Assembly (NCBI GenBank): GCA_027924585.1 | Contig: BSBM01000370.1 | Location: 25,787,501-25,851,500 of the forward strand | Source of the DNA: Larix kaempferi | Taxonomy: Eukaryota; Streptophyta; Pinopsida; Pinales; Pinaceae | Length of the DNA: 64,000 nucleotides | Direction of reading: 5' to 3' | Shown: piece by piece, positions 26,040-37,192 of the stretch | Layout of the letters: every line of letters starts with the position of its first letter | Numbering within the stretch: position 1 is the stretch's first letter | The notes under the pieces: generated by a model | Seen by the model: the letters and a program-made list of their open reading frames with translations, nothing else | What the model was told of the DNA's origin: nothing | Database searches by the model: none | Program-made: the position numbers and the translations under genes

Positions 26040-26537
26040 GTGACAACATGATGTCGCTTGATCATGGAACAACACGTTGTGTTCATCTTGCATTGGCATC
26101 AATATTAAAACACAAGTATTTTGTTTTCTTTTCAAATAACCAAACAGAGATTGGATCTTCTAGCCAGTTTGAAAACCATTTGATGCAAAAAACATCACAC
26201 CATAGGCCCAATTTAGAAGATTTATGTAAGTCAGATGCAAATAAAGACATCTATGCAAATATGCGTTTATATCTTTGGCACCATGCAATTCTTTTAGGAA
26301 ATCATTAGTCAATTATATTTTCATTGAATGAAGGGATTTAAGATGTTGGCAATCCAAACTAGTTCTATTGTTTTTTACTATTCCTTGTCTTATCTCAATC
26401 CACAAAAAACAAAAATGTATCAAGACTGCTAGTGCATCGAATAAGCAATCTCCTGCATGATAATGGAAATTCTTTAATCGAAATAGGCTATGCCTAGCCA
26501 ATAGATGATCGATTTCCTGCACATTTGGTCCTTGCAT
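26040..26537 (-). pseudogene. OTU-like cysteine protease domain in the Helitron (broken)
   Basis: The first frame (26537-26313) reads FHYHAGDCLFDALAVLIHF, then IEIRQGIVKNNRTSL. It fits the OTU pattern with the nucleophile Cys in GDCLF and the following helix, then the R-x-x-I/V strand. After a break comes NWAYGVMFFASNGF (compare the W-G-x-x-x-E-I-x-A-L segment) and, near 26045, CCHFEPL, where the His would be the catalytic one. The Asp usual three residues before the Cys is Ala here. Stops separate the parts. OTU enzymes remove ubiquitin; its role in transposons is unknown. An unrelated short match cannot be excluded, but the Cys and His blocks lie in the right order. Confidence 0.55.
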
Positions 26538-26540
26538 TGC

Positions 26541-27689
26541 AAAAGCATTTGGTCCACTGGAACGAGTTCCTTTGTCAAAAATTTTCTCCCTCGTGATGCA
26601 AAGAAATTACTTTTGTAAAAGCACCAGCACCCAACAATGTAGATTCTATGGAACTATTGGAAACTAGAACAAAAAAAAGAGACAAGAAAACCAGCAGGCC
26701 TTGGTATCTTAACTATACATGTCCTTGGAAAATGGAACCGGAAATAGATCTTCCTAAAAGAACAAATGCACAGGTCAATTCTTGATATGCTGGTACAAAT
26801 TTTGATACAATCTATTCTTTTTAGTCAAGAACAAGAAAAATGAAGTGAAGCATATGCCTGCAAAGGTTGGAAAAAGAAAAAAACATAATATTGCAAGAAG
26901 CCTTGTTATGAGGTCCAAGAGGCATCTTGATAATGGTGCTTTGCAAAGTAAGATTCAATAGTTAACCAATGTCTTTAATAATATCATGGTATTTTTGACA
27001 AACAAACAAGTGCAGTGAGACAATAGCAACTTGTTTATGTCCAAAGATTCAATACATCTGCTATAACCCAAAAGGATTTTTGGATTGAATACATGGTCTT
27101 TATTGCTATAGAGCATCAAATTCCAAGGTGCACTACTAAGGCCACTGCCCAAAAGAATCCAGTTTTCGATTGGGCCAAGGTATAAGTAATTAAGATTTGA
27201 ATGAAGGCATGTTTAAAGCCTCCAAACAATTGTTGCAAGAAGTTTTGACAGTGCTTGCCATCTTTTGACATCCCTTTGCAAGAGACCCAAGGCTAGGAAT
27301 TTTTTTTTTCAAGTGTCTTATAGTACAAGAAAATTGTGACTATTTGGAAGGAACTAGATGGCAAGCAACAAAGCATAAAACTCACCGAAAATGCAAAATA
27401 TCTTGTGCAACAACCTCTGACACTGCCTACTAGTTTTGCTTTGTTCATTGCAACATAGTAGCAACATGGGCAAGTTTTCTTCTATATTCCCTTGTCAATG
27501 CAATGAGATTTTTCCACATAGTGCAAGCAAAAAAATACTGCTTAAGATACACTATATGGAAAGAAAGATAGCATAGAAAGAAATAAAGTTTTCTTTTTGT
27601 TCTTTGCAAATTACTAGAAACATGGACAAGTTCTCTATTCTATGGTTTTGTCAACACAACAAACTTTTCAAAAGCTCAAATTTTGACAT
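26541..27689. other. AT-rich sequence, no recognised gene
   Basis: It may include the 5' end of the Helitron relic. I see no terminal structure and no supported frame. Confidence 0.4.
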
Positions 27690-28154
27690 AGTGGATTGGG
27701 AATTTGCTATTAATATGTTATTATCTTCCTAGGGAAGGAAAAATCATGCTCCAAGGTGAGGACCAACAAAAAGAACAAATGCCTCCAATTTTTTTTATCA
27801 TCTTCTCAATGGATCTACATAACAAAGGCCATAGAAATTCAAAGACAACAACTTTCTAGACCTTGGCAAAGCTCTGAATGTAATAGGAAAAAAACATACA
27901 TAAGATAATTCTTAAATGATTGCTAATCCATGATTTTAATCAACAACCTGTCATTGCAAAACTTGGTCACAAATTTGAATACTTTGGCCATTAACAAAAC
28001 ATGTTATATGTTATAGATGGAAAATAATATGTTCATAATCAAATAACTACCTTCCCTTACAATTTTAACCAATATAATTTTATGAAAAATCTCATTACCT
28101 ATAAATATGGACTCAAAAATCCATTTCACATTATTCTTTGAAAACTGCTATAAT
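27690..28154 (+). repeat. Direct repeat copy 1 (about 460 bp)
   Basis: It matches 29150-29612 over about 450 bases, from ATTAATATGTTATT to CTGCTATAAT, with scattered substitutions and small gaps. The copies lie about 1.46 kb apart. Neither copy has TG...CA ends, so I do not call them LTRs. Confidence 0.8.
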
Positions 28155-28668
28155 CAGTGGAACACGTAGAATCGATGACATACCAAGGACATTGGATTTG
28201 ATCCTGTTGGGAAACCCCATGGGACCAATCACAATGGTTTAAGTACTCCAGAAAATGTCATCAAAGCCATGTAATGTAAGGAGAAGTTTACTGAAACCTG
28301 GAGAACATAGGTTCCTGACCTAGGCTCCAATGTTAAAGACCCAACAATTAATCAACCCAACGATTATTAATATATGCTATTTTTTTTTGCACCATTAACA
28401 TGCATTCTTGGATTAACCTAAATGTATTCAAGTACTAGGCACAAAACCAAAGCTAGATTTGTTATCCTGGGGTATGCACCAAAGCATTTGATTGTTTCAA
28501 ATTATGCTAAACCAAAGGCTAGTCGTCCAAGATATGACACATTAGCTAAATACCAAAATTTTAGAGATCCCAACCAAAGTTTTTTTACTGGAAAATACTT
28601 GAATGCTTTCCTGGTACAAGAATATAGATCTTTTCTATTCAACCCTAACTTATAAGCATACATTATTT

Positions 28669-29120
28669 CTCCTTTTGACATCAATATCAGAAATGCTCTG
28701 ATATAAAAGAACAAACATTGCTCTATGAAATAGTTTGAAAATCAACAAGCCCAAAGTACACAAGTATATAACTAAAAGATACTAGTCCGTTGAAGATTGT
28801 TACTATTTTTCATGCTTTCTACTAATTGGCAAAATCAATAAAAGATAGGTAAACTCTATACGCAAATCCACACATTAGAGTTGATAAGAATACATGAATT
28901 CTCCTTTTCACATTAATATAGGAAATTCTCTCATATAAAAGAACAAACTTTTCCCTATGAAATTCATGAAAAATTAACAAACTCAAAGTGTAAAAACATA
29001 CAACCAATAGATACTAGTCTATGCTGAAGATTGTTACTAGTTTCCATGCTTTCTACAAATTGAGAAAATCAACAAAGGATAGGTCAACTTTATGTAAATT
29101 CATATATTAAAGCTATGTTG
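28669..29120 (+). repeat. About 232-bp tandem duplication
   Basis: The block starting CTCCTTTTGACATCAATATC at 28669 is repeated at 28901. It includes GATATAAAAGAACAAAC, GATACTAGTC and GAAGATTGTTACTA in the same order, and it lies between the two larger direct repeats. Confidence 0.75.
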
Positions 29121-29149
29121 AAACTAGAAACATGATGGATTGAGACTTT

Positions 29150-29612
29150 TCTACTTTTTTATGGGGATATTAATATGTTATTGTCTTCCCAGGGAAGGAA
29201 AAAGCAGGCTCCAAGGTGAGGACCAACAAAAACAATAAATGCCACCAATTTTTTTTTATCATCTTCTCAATGTATCTACATAGTAAAGGCCATACAATTT
29301 GAAAGGCATCAACTTTCCAAACCTTGGCAAAGTTCTCAATGTAACATGAAAAAGATAAACATAGGATAATTCATAAATTACTGATAATTTAGGATTGTAA
29401 TCAACATGTCATTCCAAAACCTAGTCACAAATTTGAATACTTTGGCTATTGACAAAATAGGTTATATGTTATAGATGGAAAATAATATGTTCATGATCAA
29501 TTAACTATGTTCCCTTACAATTTTAAGCAATAAAATTTTATGAAAAATCCCATTACTTATAACTATCAACTCAAAAATTCATTTCACATTACTCTTTCAA
29601 AACTGCTATAAT
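29150..29612 (+). repeat. Direct repeat copy 2 (about 460 bp)
   Basis: The partner of 27690-28154, in the same orientation and order. Confidence 0.8.
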
Positions 29613-29679
29613 ATTCATATTGAAATTATGTCCATAAATTTATAACAAAAACAAATTTAAATAAACATAACCCCCTATA

Positions 29680-29965
29680 ACAAATTGTTGCAGGGAAGAT
29701 TAAATGCAGAGGTACAAGCATAAGACAAATTAAATGCAGAGGGAATATTAACAGTGACACATGTTCACCACCAAACCCCCACTCGAGAAATCGAGAGTGG
29801 ATGTTAATGCACAATCAATAAAGCATAAATTGTTTTTTAAAGTTCAGTTTAACAACAAAATTTCAAAACTTACCACAAACATTACAATTTCAAAAATCTC
29901 ATTGCTGCACGGATGAACTAATGCATCCCAAGTGGTGACTATATGTTAGGGACATAATAAACAAA
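29680..29965 (+). repeat. Dispersed repeat, first copy (homologous to 48720-48985)
   Basis: Both copies share ATTAAATGCAGA, GTGACAC, CCCCCA(C/T)TC, GATG(T/C)ACAATC, TTACAATT and GGACGAACTAATGCA in order, across about 270 bases. The family is not recognised. Confidence 0.75.
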
Positions 29966-31020
29966 TTGATATGGATATGGAAAAGTTCAATTGAGATAGA
30001 TGTATTCACTTAATATGAGCTAAGCCAAAAGACAATAGATGTTATGGCTGTCAAACACCCATAAGAAAAAATCATATGAAGGAGATCAACTTGCATATGG
30101 GTGATCTAAGTTGAGTGATTTGGATGAGTGTTTATCATAGGGCCATTCATAAATAACTATAAGTGTAATGCATCACACTTGACCTAACAAATTACCTAAA
30201 TGGGTATATGATAAACAAGGAGAGCAATGGATATATGTTGAAAACCATTAAGGCACTTGTTTAGAAGTAAAACACAAATGATATTTTTGTTTTTGAGGTT
30301 AATAACTCTTTGTGGAAGATTAAAATTGAGTTAGGTTTCTAATGGCTTTCTAAATTCCTACTAGTCACATTATCATGGCTCATAGGGCCATTTACTAGTG
30401 AAGTATTAGTTCAATTTTGGCATTTTGTGGACTTAAGTTAGGATTCTAATATTATGCCAAGAGCATCCATATGAAATTTATTCTAAATTGTCCCTAAAAA
30501 GTAAATATGATAAACTTTATTTTCTACGTGTTAATGCTGAAATTGTTCTCATTTTTATGTGTTTCTTTTAGAATTATTTGAACTTTATTTGCCTTCATTT
30601 ATCCATAATTTTGATTATTTTGTTTTCAATCTATTTTTTTATTAAATTTTGATTGTTTTTATTTTCTTTAATTCAAAATCTTCAAATGGCTTATTCAACA
30701 TGGTATTAGTCTCAAAGTTTTCAGTTATGCTTATTCAGCTTTATCATAAAGTTCATAACCAAGATTTAACGTTTTTGCTAAGTGCATTTGTCAAATTAGC
30801 TATGTTGAAAGATTCTGGTAGCGCAAACTGCAAAACAGACCCCTAATGCGCTACAAGAATCGAGAATGATGAAAAATCATGGTTATTCATGCTGAGTAAT
30901 GGTTTATTTGAATTATGATGAATGGAGAGGCTCTGATATGATTATTTGAAATGTTGAAAGATTGGCTGAAGAGTTATGATAGTTGTAAGCTCCATAACGT
31001 TTCATAATTAGGAGAAATCG
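29966..31020. other. AT-rich sequence, no recognised gene
   Basis: I find no supported coding frame or element end. It leads into the unknown coding segment at 31030. Confidence 0.5.
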
Positions 31021-31029
31021 GGGTTTGAG

Positions 31030-32420
31030 GTGCCACGAGTCAATTTGGGGATCGCAGAGCTAAGGACACCTGTTGATGAATGTGGTATCGCCATGGATGG
31101 GAAGTTATGGTTCAAAAAACTTCCCTTCGAGTTCGACCCAAATCCTTTCCTGCTGCCAGGTATTGAAAATTTAAATTGGTGTAATGGAGTTCATATAACA
31201 AATTTCCGACCCGAATGGAGGCATGTGCTCAACATTATACAAACCTATATTACATGCGAGGGTAGGTTCTCAATGGTTTTTAAGTACCATATTAGGTTTT
31301 TAATGCATCTTAAAATGAATTGTAAAATGAGTTTGCCATTTTTCCTGTACAAGAGTATCCAGAAGATGTCAAGCAGGGTTAAAGCACATCCTGAGCATTC
31401 GAGGCAGTCCATATTTCATCATGGCCTAATAAATTTAATCATTCAAACAATGTTACAGAAGGAACAGAAGACCTGGGAGCATTTTATATTTTGGTCTGGT
31501 TTCATTGTTGAACAAGATGAGCGTGTGAACAAGAATAGGACTAAAAAGAAAGGTAAAAAGAGTAAGAAGAAAGAAATTTCTGAGACGCCTCTGTCACAGG
31601 AAAATCCTAAAAACCCAGAAAATCAGGAGTAGGTTAATGTATTGGAAGAGAAACAAGAACATGGTCAAGAAAATCAAGAAATGGAGCGGACAATTACTCT
31701 TATTGCTGAATAATTTCAAGGTCAAATTACATCAGAACAGGATATAGCTGAGAACCTAGTTACATAGTCTTCTGCATTTAATACAAAAGATGAAAATTTG
31801 CAGGATATAAACTTTGAAGCAAATGCAAGCCTCCTTATGCAATCAAAAGAAACAAGTTGGAGGTTTAGAACAAGATCAGCTACAATGAATAAGATGGAAA
31901 AAGGTTCAAGCTCAAATCAGAAGACATAGGAGATAACTTTAATTCAAAGTTCTTCGACTGATGACATTGAAGAGGAGAGAGATAAGTCAAATTCTCAGCA
32001 GGACCATATGAGCTTACAACAGGATTGTACAATGGTAGAATCATATGAAGAAATTCAAAAGAGGTGCAGAAACCAGAACTAAAACTGCCATGTTTTTCCC
32101 TGTTTTGGTCATCACAATTGAGCACGGATTACGAGCAGATGGAAGAAAATTTTAGAAATACTAAAGAGGTTTTTGTCCATCATGGAGTCATTCACAAAAT
32201 CCTCTTCCATTTTTTCAACAACTATCACGATTTGAGAGATTCGAATTCATCTTCGTGGCCTATTTTTCAGAATTAAAAATGTTTAATATTTTACTGTTTT
32301 AGTCACAAATGTTCGGCCCGTCTACTGATCAACTGGAGAGGAATTTTCAAAAACCAAGAGAGGTTTTTGTTCATCATGGACTCATTTAAAAAAACCTCTC
32401 TCTTTTTTCTAACAGGTGTC
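31030..32420 (+). pseudogene. Unknown coding relic with HHG(L/V)I motifs
   Basis: An open frame of 200 codons (31030-31632) has no ATG at its start; the first in-frame ATG is at codon 22. So it is probably a fragment or an exon. It reads as a real protein: FEFDPNPFLLPGIENLNWC, HITNFRPEWRHVLNIIQTYI, SLPFFLYKSIQKM, then SRQSIFHHGLINLII, then a Lys-rich and Glu/Asn-rich tail (KKKGKKSKKKE). Coding-like sequence goes on past stops to about 32060 and then into two tandem copies (32098 and 32292) of a segment with FVHHGVI or FVHHGLI. I do not recognise the family. The repeat-rich setting and decay point to a transposon-borne gene rather than a host gene. Confidence 0.5.
32098..32415 (+). repeat. About 194-bp duplication within the unknown coding relic
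   Basis: The first copy begins near 32098 and the second near 32292. Both contain GAGGTTTTTGT(C/T)CATCATGGA and encode a segment of the form STD...ENF...REVFVHHG(V/L)I. The second copy has a stop. Confidence 0.75.
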
Positions 32421-33285
32421 AAGGATCAAGAGATATGGTGGCGTATTTGAGACCCAATTTTCCAGAAATTCGCCTAATTTCCCAAAGTCCGATTTGCTAT
32501 TTTTAGTTAATTGTCTTTAAAGATTTAAGTTAGAGTGTAACTAATTGATATAACTACTTCAAAATTTGACCTAGAAGGTAGTTAGAAAACTACTCTTTTT
32601 GTAAATTGATAAAAAGGAGTAAAGGAGGAGGTAGGGAGGGGATTTTTTGGTTTCAAGAAGCTATTGTACAGTGATATGAAGCTTTACAAGATTCTTATGT
32701 AAGTCCTGAAGACTGTGTAAGTCCTGAAGACTGAGATTAATATATATGTGATATAAGCCATTTTATACTGTTTGATTGAGTTTTTATTTCTGATCAGTTT
32801 GGTCATTTAACACATGAATTCATTTATGTTTTAAGGTTTTTAATTCAGTGAATGCTTATGTGTTGTAGATAAAAACCAGAATGTGTGATTATGAATGTGA
32901 TGGTTTATGTCTTCTTTTTAAGATTTATGATTTCAATTCTTTAATGGATGACATGATTTAGTAACTTGTTAAAGTTTGATTTCCTTTCTACTTTCTTGAA
33001 ATTGAAACCTTCAAACCATTAAACCCTAAACCAAGAAAAACCTATTTCATTTTTATCTTGAGATTGTTGAGATGGTGTTGGCTTGTCCCTCTGTAGTCTA
33101 GGAACAAATTCTGGCACTAACACTATGGAAAGAAAAAATAAACTCAAACATAATTCTAGAAAAATTCTTTGTGATTTACGGCTTAGTTATTTCTTTTCAC
33201 ATATAGCACAAAGACTTACAACTTAGTGATTTCTCTTCACATATAGCAAAAACAGTTGGGAGTGTCTCAGAGTAATGATTTCAGA
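32421..33285. other. Unassigned sequence
   Basis: It contains a 19-bp direct duplication (GTAAGTCCTGAAGACTG, 32700-32735). I see no gene. Confidence 0.5.
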
Positions 33286-33289
33286 CTAG

Positions 33290-33810
33290 CATGGCATGCA
33301 AATTTGAATGTGATGTTCAACTAAGACACCAAAAGTGAATCCATTCTCATTCGGAGGGGCTATGGTCTTATTTTAACTATGCTAATTCAAACCTAGGCAT
33401 CTAATTACCATGTTTAGCTAGGATAAGTGGCAGAAAACCTAGGCTCAAACCATATTTAACTGAGCCAAATGAAAAAAAAACAAAACGACCCATTTTTAGG
33501 CATCCACTTACCCCTTGTTCACATACCACATTGGGACCACAATAACTCTCATCACAAGTTGGATAGCTTTCATTGCAAGGACTCCTCTATTCACTAGACT
33601 GCAACTAAATTGGTCAACGAGGGCGTGGGTACCCGGCCACTGAAACTTTGGCTCTCCAACCAGGAAAATTCAACAAATCCATCATCTCCATTGTTCATAT
33701 TGTCTCATTCAAAAGGGGATAACACCATGTATTTCCAAACATACACTAATCATTGTGGGTCTTCATAGAAATATCGCAAACAATCTACTGAAACCTTACA
33801 AATAAGCAAC
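33290..33810 (+). repeat. Dispersed repeat, uninterrupted copy of the copia target
   Basis: It matches 37130-37192 joined to 47789-48080, the two flanks of the copia element. Shared words include CAAACCTAGGCATCTA, TGTTTAGCT, AAAACCTAGGCTC, CCACAATAACTCTCA and CAAGGACTC. It includes a stretch of about 110 bases (near 33625-33735) absent from the other copy. It shows what the copia insertion site looked like before insertion. Confidence 0.8.
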
Positions 33811-34380
33811 CAAACACATGTATGATTCTCCATAGCACTAAAACGATGAAGATAGGAAAAAAAAAACCAATGAAAGGTTTTTCTTGAACTTGCATTAGTG
33901 GCTTACAAAAGTGAGTCCATTCTCAACATCTCGAAGGTTCCCAAGTTTCCTAGCCAAAGGTCCCGAAGGCTTAGGGCAATCCAGAGACTTACCCTTTAGA
34001 TACTTACTATACAACTAACTAGTAAAATAATGATAAAAAATCCTATTCTTTTGCTTACGATTATTTTGATTCTACTTTTCTCTTTACTTACGATAACAAT
34101 ACCAACTAGTAGGTGCGACACTTTTTGGATGTTTATAAGTGTCCGACTGAGCTGCATTTGATTAGTGATTATTCATATAGCAATATATCTGTATGTGTCA
34201 CAACCGTATATAGTTATACCCGGTGGTTCTATGTCCCACGTTAGCCACATTACTATATAACACACACAATGATATTGATAGCCCGAATCAAAGTGACTTG
34301 AGCCGCTTCTTAGCACCCATTAGAAGAGCAAGATAAGTATTGTAACCCCCTTATTGTATTTCGGGTGGTAGGTCGGTTAA
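33811..34380. other. Unassigned sequence
   Basis: No supported gene. A CAAGATAAGTATT motif lies at 34329-34341, the same word found in the LTRs and copia internal blocks of this window. Confidence 0.5.
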
Positions 34381-34983
34381 TGTTGAAGAATGTAACTTCA
34401 GAAGATATTCTTTTTGTAATTTTATTGTAATTCCTTCGGGGAATATTTATGTTGTATTTACTCTTGTAAAAGTCTGGAAATAATCAATGTAAATGCTGCT
34501 AGTTGTGTTGGCCTAGAAGAATCTAGAAAAAGCATTTATATTGTATCCTAGTCAAGTCGACCCAGTTAAGGAAAGACAAGTCGGCCCAATTAGGTAAAAG
34601 GGTCACTTTATGATTAGTATAAATAAGGGAGTCACCTTGCTCATTTGCACATCACTCACTCAAGCTAGTTCACATTAGTAGAGAGAGAAGGACAAGTTCG
34701 TTTGGGAGAAAGAGTAGCTGCATTGAAGACATCTTATTCTTGGGTTTCTTTGTTCTCGGGTTATTGTATGAGATTGACATTGTACTTGCTGATGAATCTA
34801 TACTGAATAAGTTTTTCCGGGTTTTCTACCCCAAGAGAGTTTCCTAGGATAAATTGCCATGTACTCTTGTTTATGTTGTGCTTGTCTATCTTTCAGTGGT
34901 CCTATTGCATATGGTTATTGTGATAATATATATATTGTTTGAATATCTAGCATAACCATCATTATCATATTAAAATTCTACCA
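34381..34983 (+). repeat. Copia-type LTR (probable solo or fragment)
   Basis: It begins TGTTGAAGAATGTAACTTC, like the copia LTRs at 37193 and 53745 (TGTTGATG and TGTTAATG starts, then GTAACTTCGGAA). The same landmarks follow in order: GTCGGCCCA, a TATAAATAA box (34618-34626), and CGGGTTTTCTACCCC. The right end is uncertain. I chose the CCA near 34983, but no target duplication or primer-binding site confirms it. Confidence 0.55.
34618..34626 (+). promoter_or_regulatory. TATA box of copia-type LTR
   Basis: TATAAATAA about 240 bases into the LTR, in the same relative place as in the other copia LTRs. Confidence 0.6.
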
Positions 34984-36044
34984 TATAAGACTTGTAGTAA
35001 CTATTCATTGACAACGTGTCCTTCAGGTAGCCAATCTTTGACAAATCCAGGTACCCATTTGTGTTGATCTTATAAGGTACACTCCTTGAAATACCCTATT
35101 CGAGCCCTTTGTAGAGCCATTATTCGAGACCATGGTAAAATACTTCGTGTATCTTTTAGCTCTCAACGACCATGATCCTTCATTGTGTGTCCCTCCTACT
35201 TTCACTACTACTACTACTAGTGCGACTCCGAAGCCCAATAACTATTCCATGTCGATGACCTAGACCACATATACGATGCATAATCCTTCTTCGTGCTATG
35301 GGTACTAATTGTGTTAAAACTTGCAAGTCTATACTACTAACTAGTCGAATCGAAAGGAGGTCAAAAGTGTGAGTCTCATAGGTCTCATCTGAAGGCTGCA
35401 AAGAAGGGAAAGGAATCACACGGATCAAAGTAGATTAAGTGGGATACAAATAAGGTGTGTGTCTTAGGTTATGAAGTAAAAGCTAGAGTAGAAGGTGTAT
35501 ACAAAGTGTAAGTATCACAAGTTTAAAAAGCAATATCATAAGAGGGGCAGTCTCTCTAAAGCATACGTATATGTATAACAATTTGAAGGGGAATTAGCAA
35601 AAGTAGGAAACTAGATCTACCTCATTGACTATTGATCATAAAAATATAATAGTGCCACTGAAATTACATTGAATGAGGGTGCCTTTTGGAAAGCTGCAAA
35701 GAGTCACTCTCAAGCTCATTCAAAGGCTCATCATAAGGGTTCAAAGGCTACTAAGAGGTCTTACAGGTTTCACTAAAAAGGGAAGGGAGCTAAGAGTATG
35801 GAATGGTGGACTGAAAAGCGGGTACAAAAGAAGGATTAAAATAACGAGAAGGTGAATATGAAGGCTTGAAAGCAAGCTCACAAGAACTAGAATCGTGATA
35901 ATATGAAGGTGAACTGTCATTATGCAGATTGCATGGCTCAATTGTATACAAAGCGTTAGGAAACCTTTAATTCAAACACGGATCATAAATCTACATAAGT
36001 CTATCTCATAAATCTACGTAAGGATATCAGGCCTATCTAACAGA
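34984..36044. other. Unassigned, possibly part of the mitochondrial insertion
   Basis: The base composition and the lack of LTR features differ from the flanks. Short frames exist on both strands, but none shows a recognised protein. It may extend the mitochondrial segment leftwards, which I cannot verify by eye. Confidence 0.35.
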
Positions 36045-36605
36045 TACCTCAAATCATTCCTTAAGAGCCCTGCCCTTTGGACTACGCTCAACTGAACAAC
36101 CATTGCGGCATAGGGATTTACCTGCAGAGCTTTAGCGTGGGGTCTTATTGAACTTATAGTCGATTTATAGGAATGGATACCGGTAGACTTCCCCTCAACC
36201 TGCTAAGCAACCCTCCATTTGAAGGAAATAAATATAGGTAGGTCAGGGTGTTAGGACCTCACTCAGATGTTAAATTCGCCTATGTGAACCTGGCATTATC
36301 TTTGGAGGAAGGACAATCTATCCTTTCCAGAAATCTATGGAAAGAGAAGGGATTGAAAGAATTAATATCCCTGCTAGTAGATCGATGGGAGCAAAGAGTT
36401 TCACCATTCATTGGGATTAAAGCAAACTTCAGGCTAGCGGATTGGCCAACAATGCCTTCACCATGTCGCGGGTTAACAAATGAAAGCAATAAGAAAGATC
36501 CTCCTTCTCATGGAATATGGGGGTTGTCCCCCTTTCTCACTGCGAACCAATCCTAATTAAAACCCTCTGCGAGGGATTCAATTCAACAACTTAATAACTT
36601 ACTAT

Positions 36606-36715
36606 TTTTGGCGGGATTTGACCAAGTATCCCGAGGAACCTGAGTACATATGGCATAAGACATTACATATTGATGGTATGGGATCGTATGTTCCATCCTA
36701 CAATAGGCCCACCAA
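36606..36715 (-). rRNA. rrn5: Mitochondrial 5S rRNA pseudogene
   Basis: On the minus strand the order ACGATCCCAT, then AATATGT, then TATGCCATATGTACT, then CTCGGGATACTTGGTCAAA matches plant mitochondrial 5S rRNA through most of its length. Cytosolic plant 5S does not have this sequence. About a quarter of positions appear changed, so it is a pseudogene. Confidence 0.75.
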
Positions 36716-36947
36716 AGTGGTTCAGTCCTAAAGGGACTTACATCCACATTCTCGTTTAGGTGCTTCAACTGCGGTATGGGTAGAAGAAGATGGTACGGAA
36801 AAAACCACCTTATGTATAGGGTTAACATGGTGAATTGAGGTAGAGTATACTAATGATCCCGTACTCATTATATAATATATGTAATTATGCTTATGAATAT
36901 TTATATGCTCAAGGATGAGAATGTAACACCTTATCTATGAAAAATTT

Positions 36948-36996
36948 GGATTCGATCCAGCAGCAGGTTCCCCTACGATTACCTAGTTACTACCAC
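36948..36996 (-). rRNA. rrn18: Mitochondrial 18S (small subunit) rRNA 3' end, truncated
   Basis: On the minus strand it reads GTAACTAGGTAATCGTAGGG, then GAACCTGCTGCTGGATCGAA, then TCC. This is the 3' end of plant mitochondrial rrn18, which ends in GGCTGGATTGAATCC. The chloroplast 16S end differs (GTACTGGAAGGTGCGGCTGGATCACC). Similarity stops after about 49 bases, so only the terminus is present. Confidence 0.8.
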
Positions 36997-37129
36997 CTAT
37001 TTTGCTCTCAATGAGAGCACTTTTCCCTCCATATAGCTCTCCCCATCCCTTCTAAATGATAGCAAATAATCACTCAAATGGATTTTTGTTGGACCATCTT
37101 GCACTTACTCTATCACCAAAGGGTGTGGA

Positions 37130-37192
37130 TAAGAGGCCATGGCCTTATTTTAATTGTGCGAACTCAAACCTAGGCATCTACTTATGATGTTT
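37130..37192 (+). repeat. Left half of the dispersed repeat split by copia
   Basis: It continues at 47789-48080 after the copia element. See the uninterrupted copy at 33290-33810. Confidence 0.75.

Larger units (their letters stand above)
21470..26540 (-). mobile_element. Decayed Helitron (Helentron-like) with OTU, Rep and helicase parts
   Basis: On the minus strand, from right to left, lie an OTU-protease-like segment (26537-26040), a long Lys-rich stretch (25561-25113), a Rep-side domain with the Helitron-like N pattern (about 23700-23950), and a Pif1-type helicase (22230-21600). The order Rep then helicase is that of a Helitron RepHel protein. Stops and frameshifts occur every 50-100 codons, so it is dead. 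OTU domains are known in Helentron/Helitron2-type elements, hence the suggestion. Neither end was found, and the 3' end would lie left of 21470, close to the CACTA terminus. The outer limits given are those of recognisable coding sequence. Confidence 0.7.
36045..36998 (-). other. Nuclear insertion of mitochondrial DNA (NUMT)
   Basis: The segment holds recognisable mitochondrial rrn5 (36606-36715) and the 3' end of rrn18 (36948-36996), both on the minus strand and in the rrn18 then rrn5 order conserved in plant mitochondria. The right edge is at about 36998, where rRNA similarity stops abruptly. The left edge is a guess. Both rRNA pieces carry many substitutions, so this is an old nuclear copy and not an organelle contig joined by assembly. 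Confidence 0.65.

Noticed and set aside
27690-29612. LTR pair of a small retrotransposon
   Set aside because: No TG...CA ends, primer-binding site, polypurine tract or target duplication.
36248-36556. 102-codon plus-strand frame in the mitochondrial segment
   Set aside because: No recognised mitochondrial protein and an overlapping frame on the other strand; the neighbouring sequence is decayed rRNA DNA.
36948-36996. Chloroplast or cytosolic origin of the small-subunit rRNA piece
   Set aside because: The chloroplast 16S end and the cytosolic 18S end differ at diagnostic positions, while CTGGAT(C)GAATCC and AGGGGAACCTG fit the mitochondrial end.
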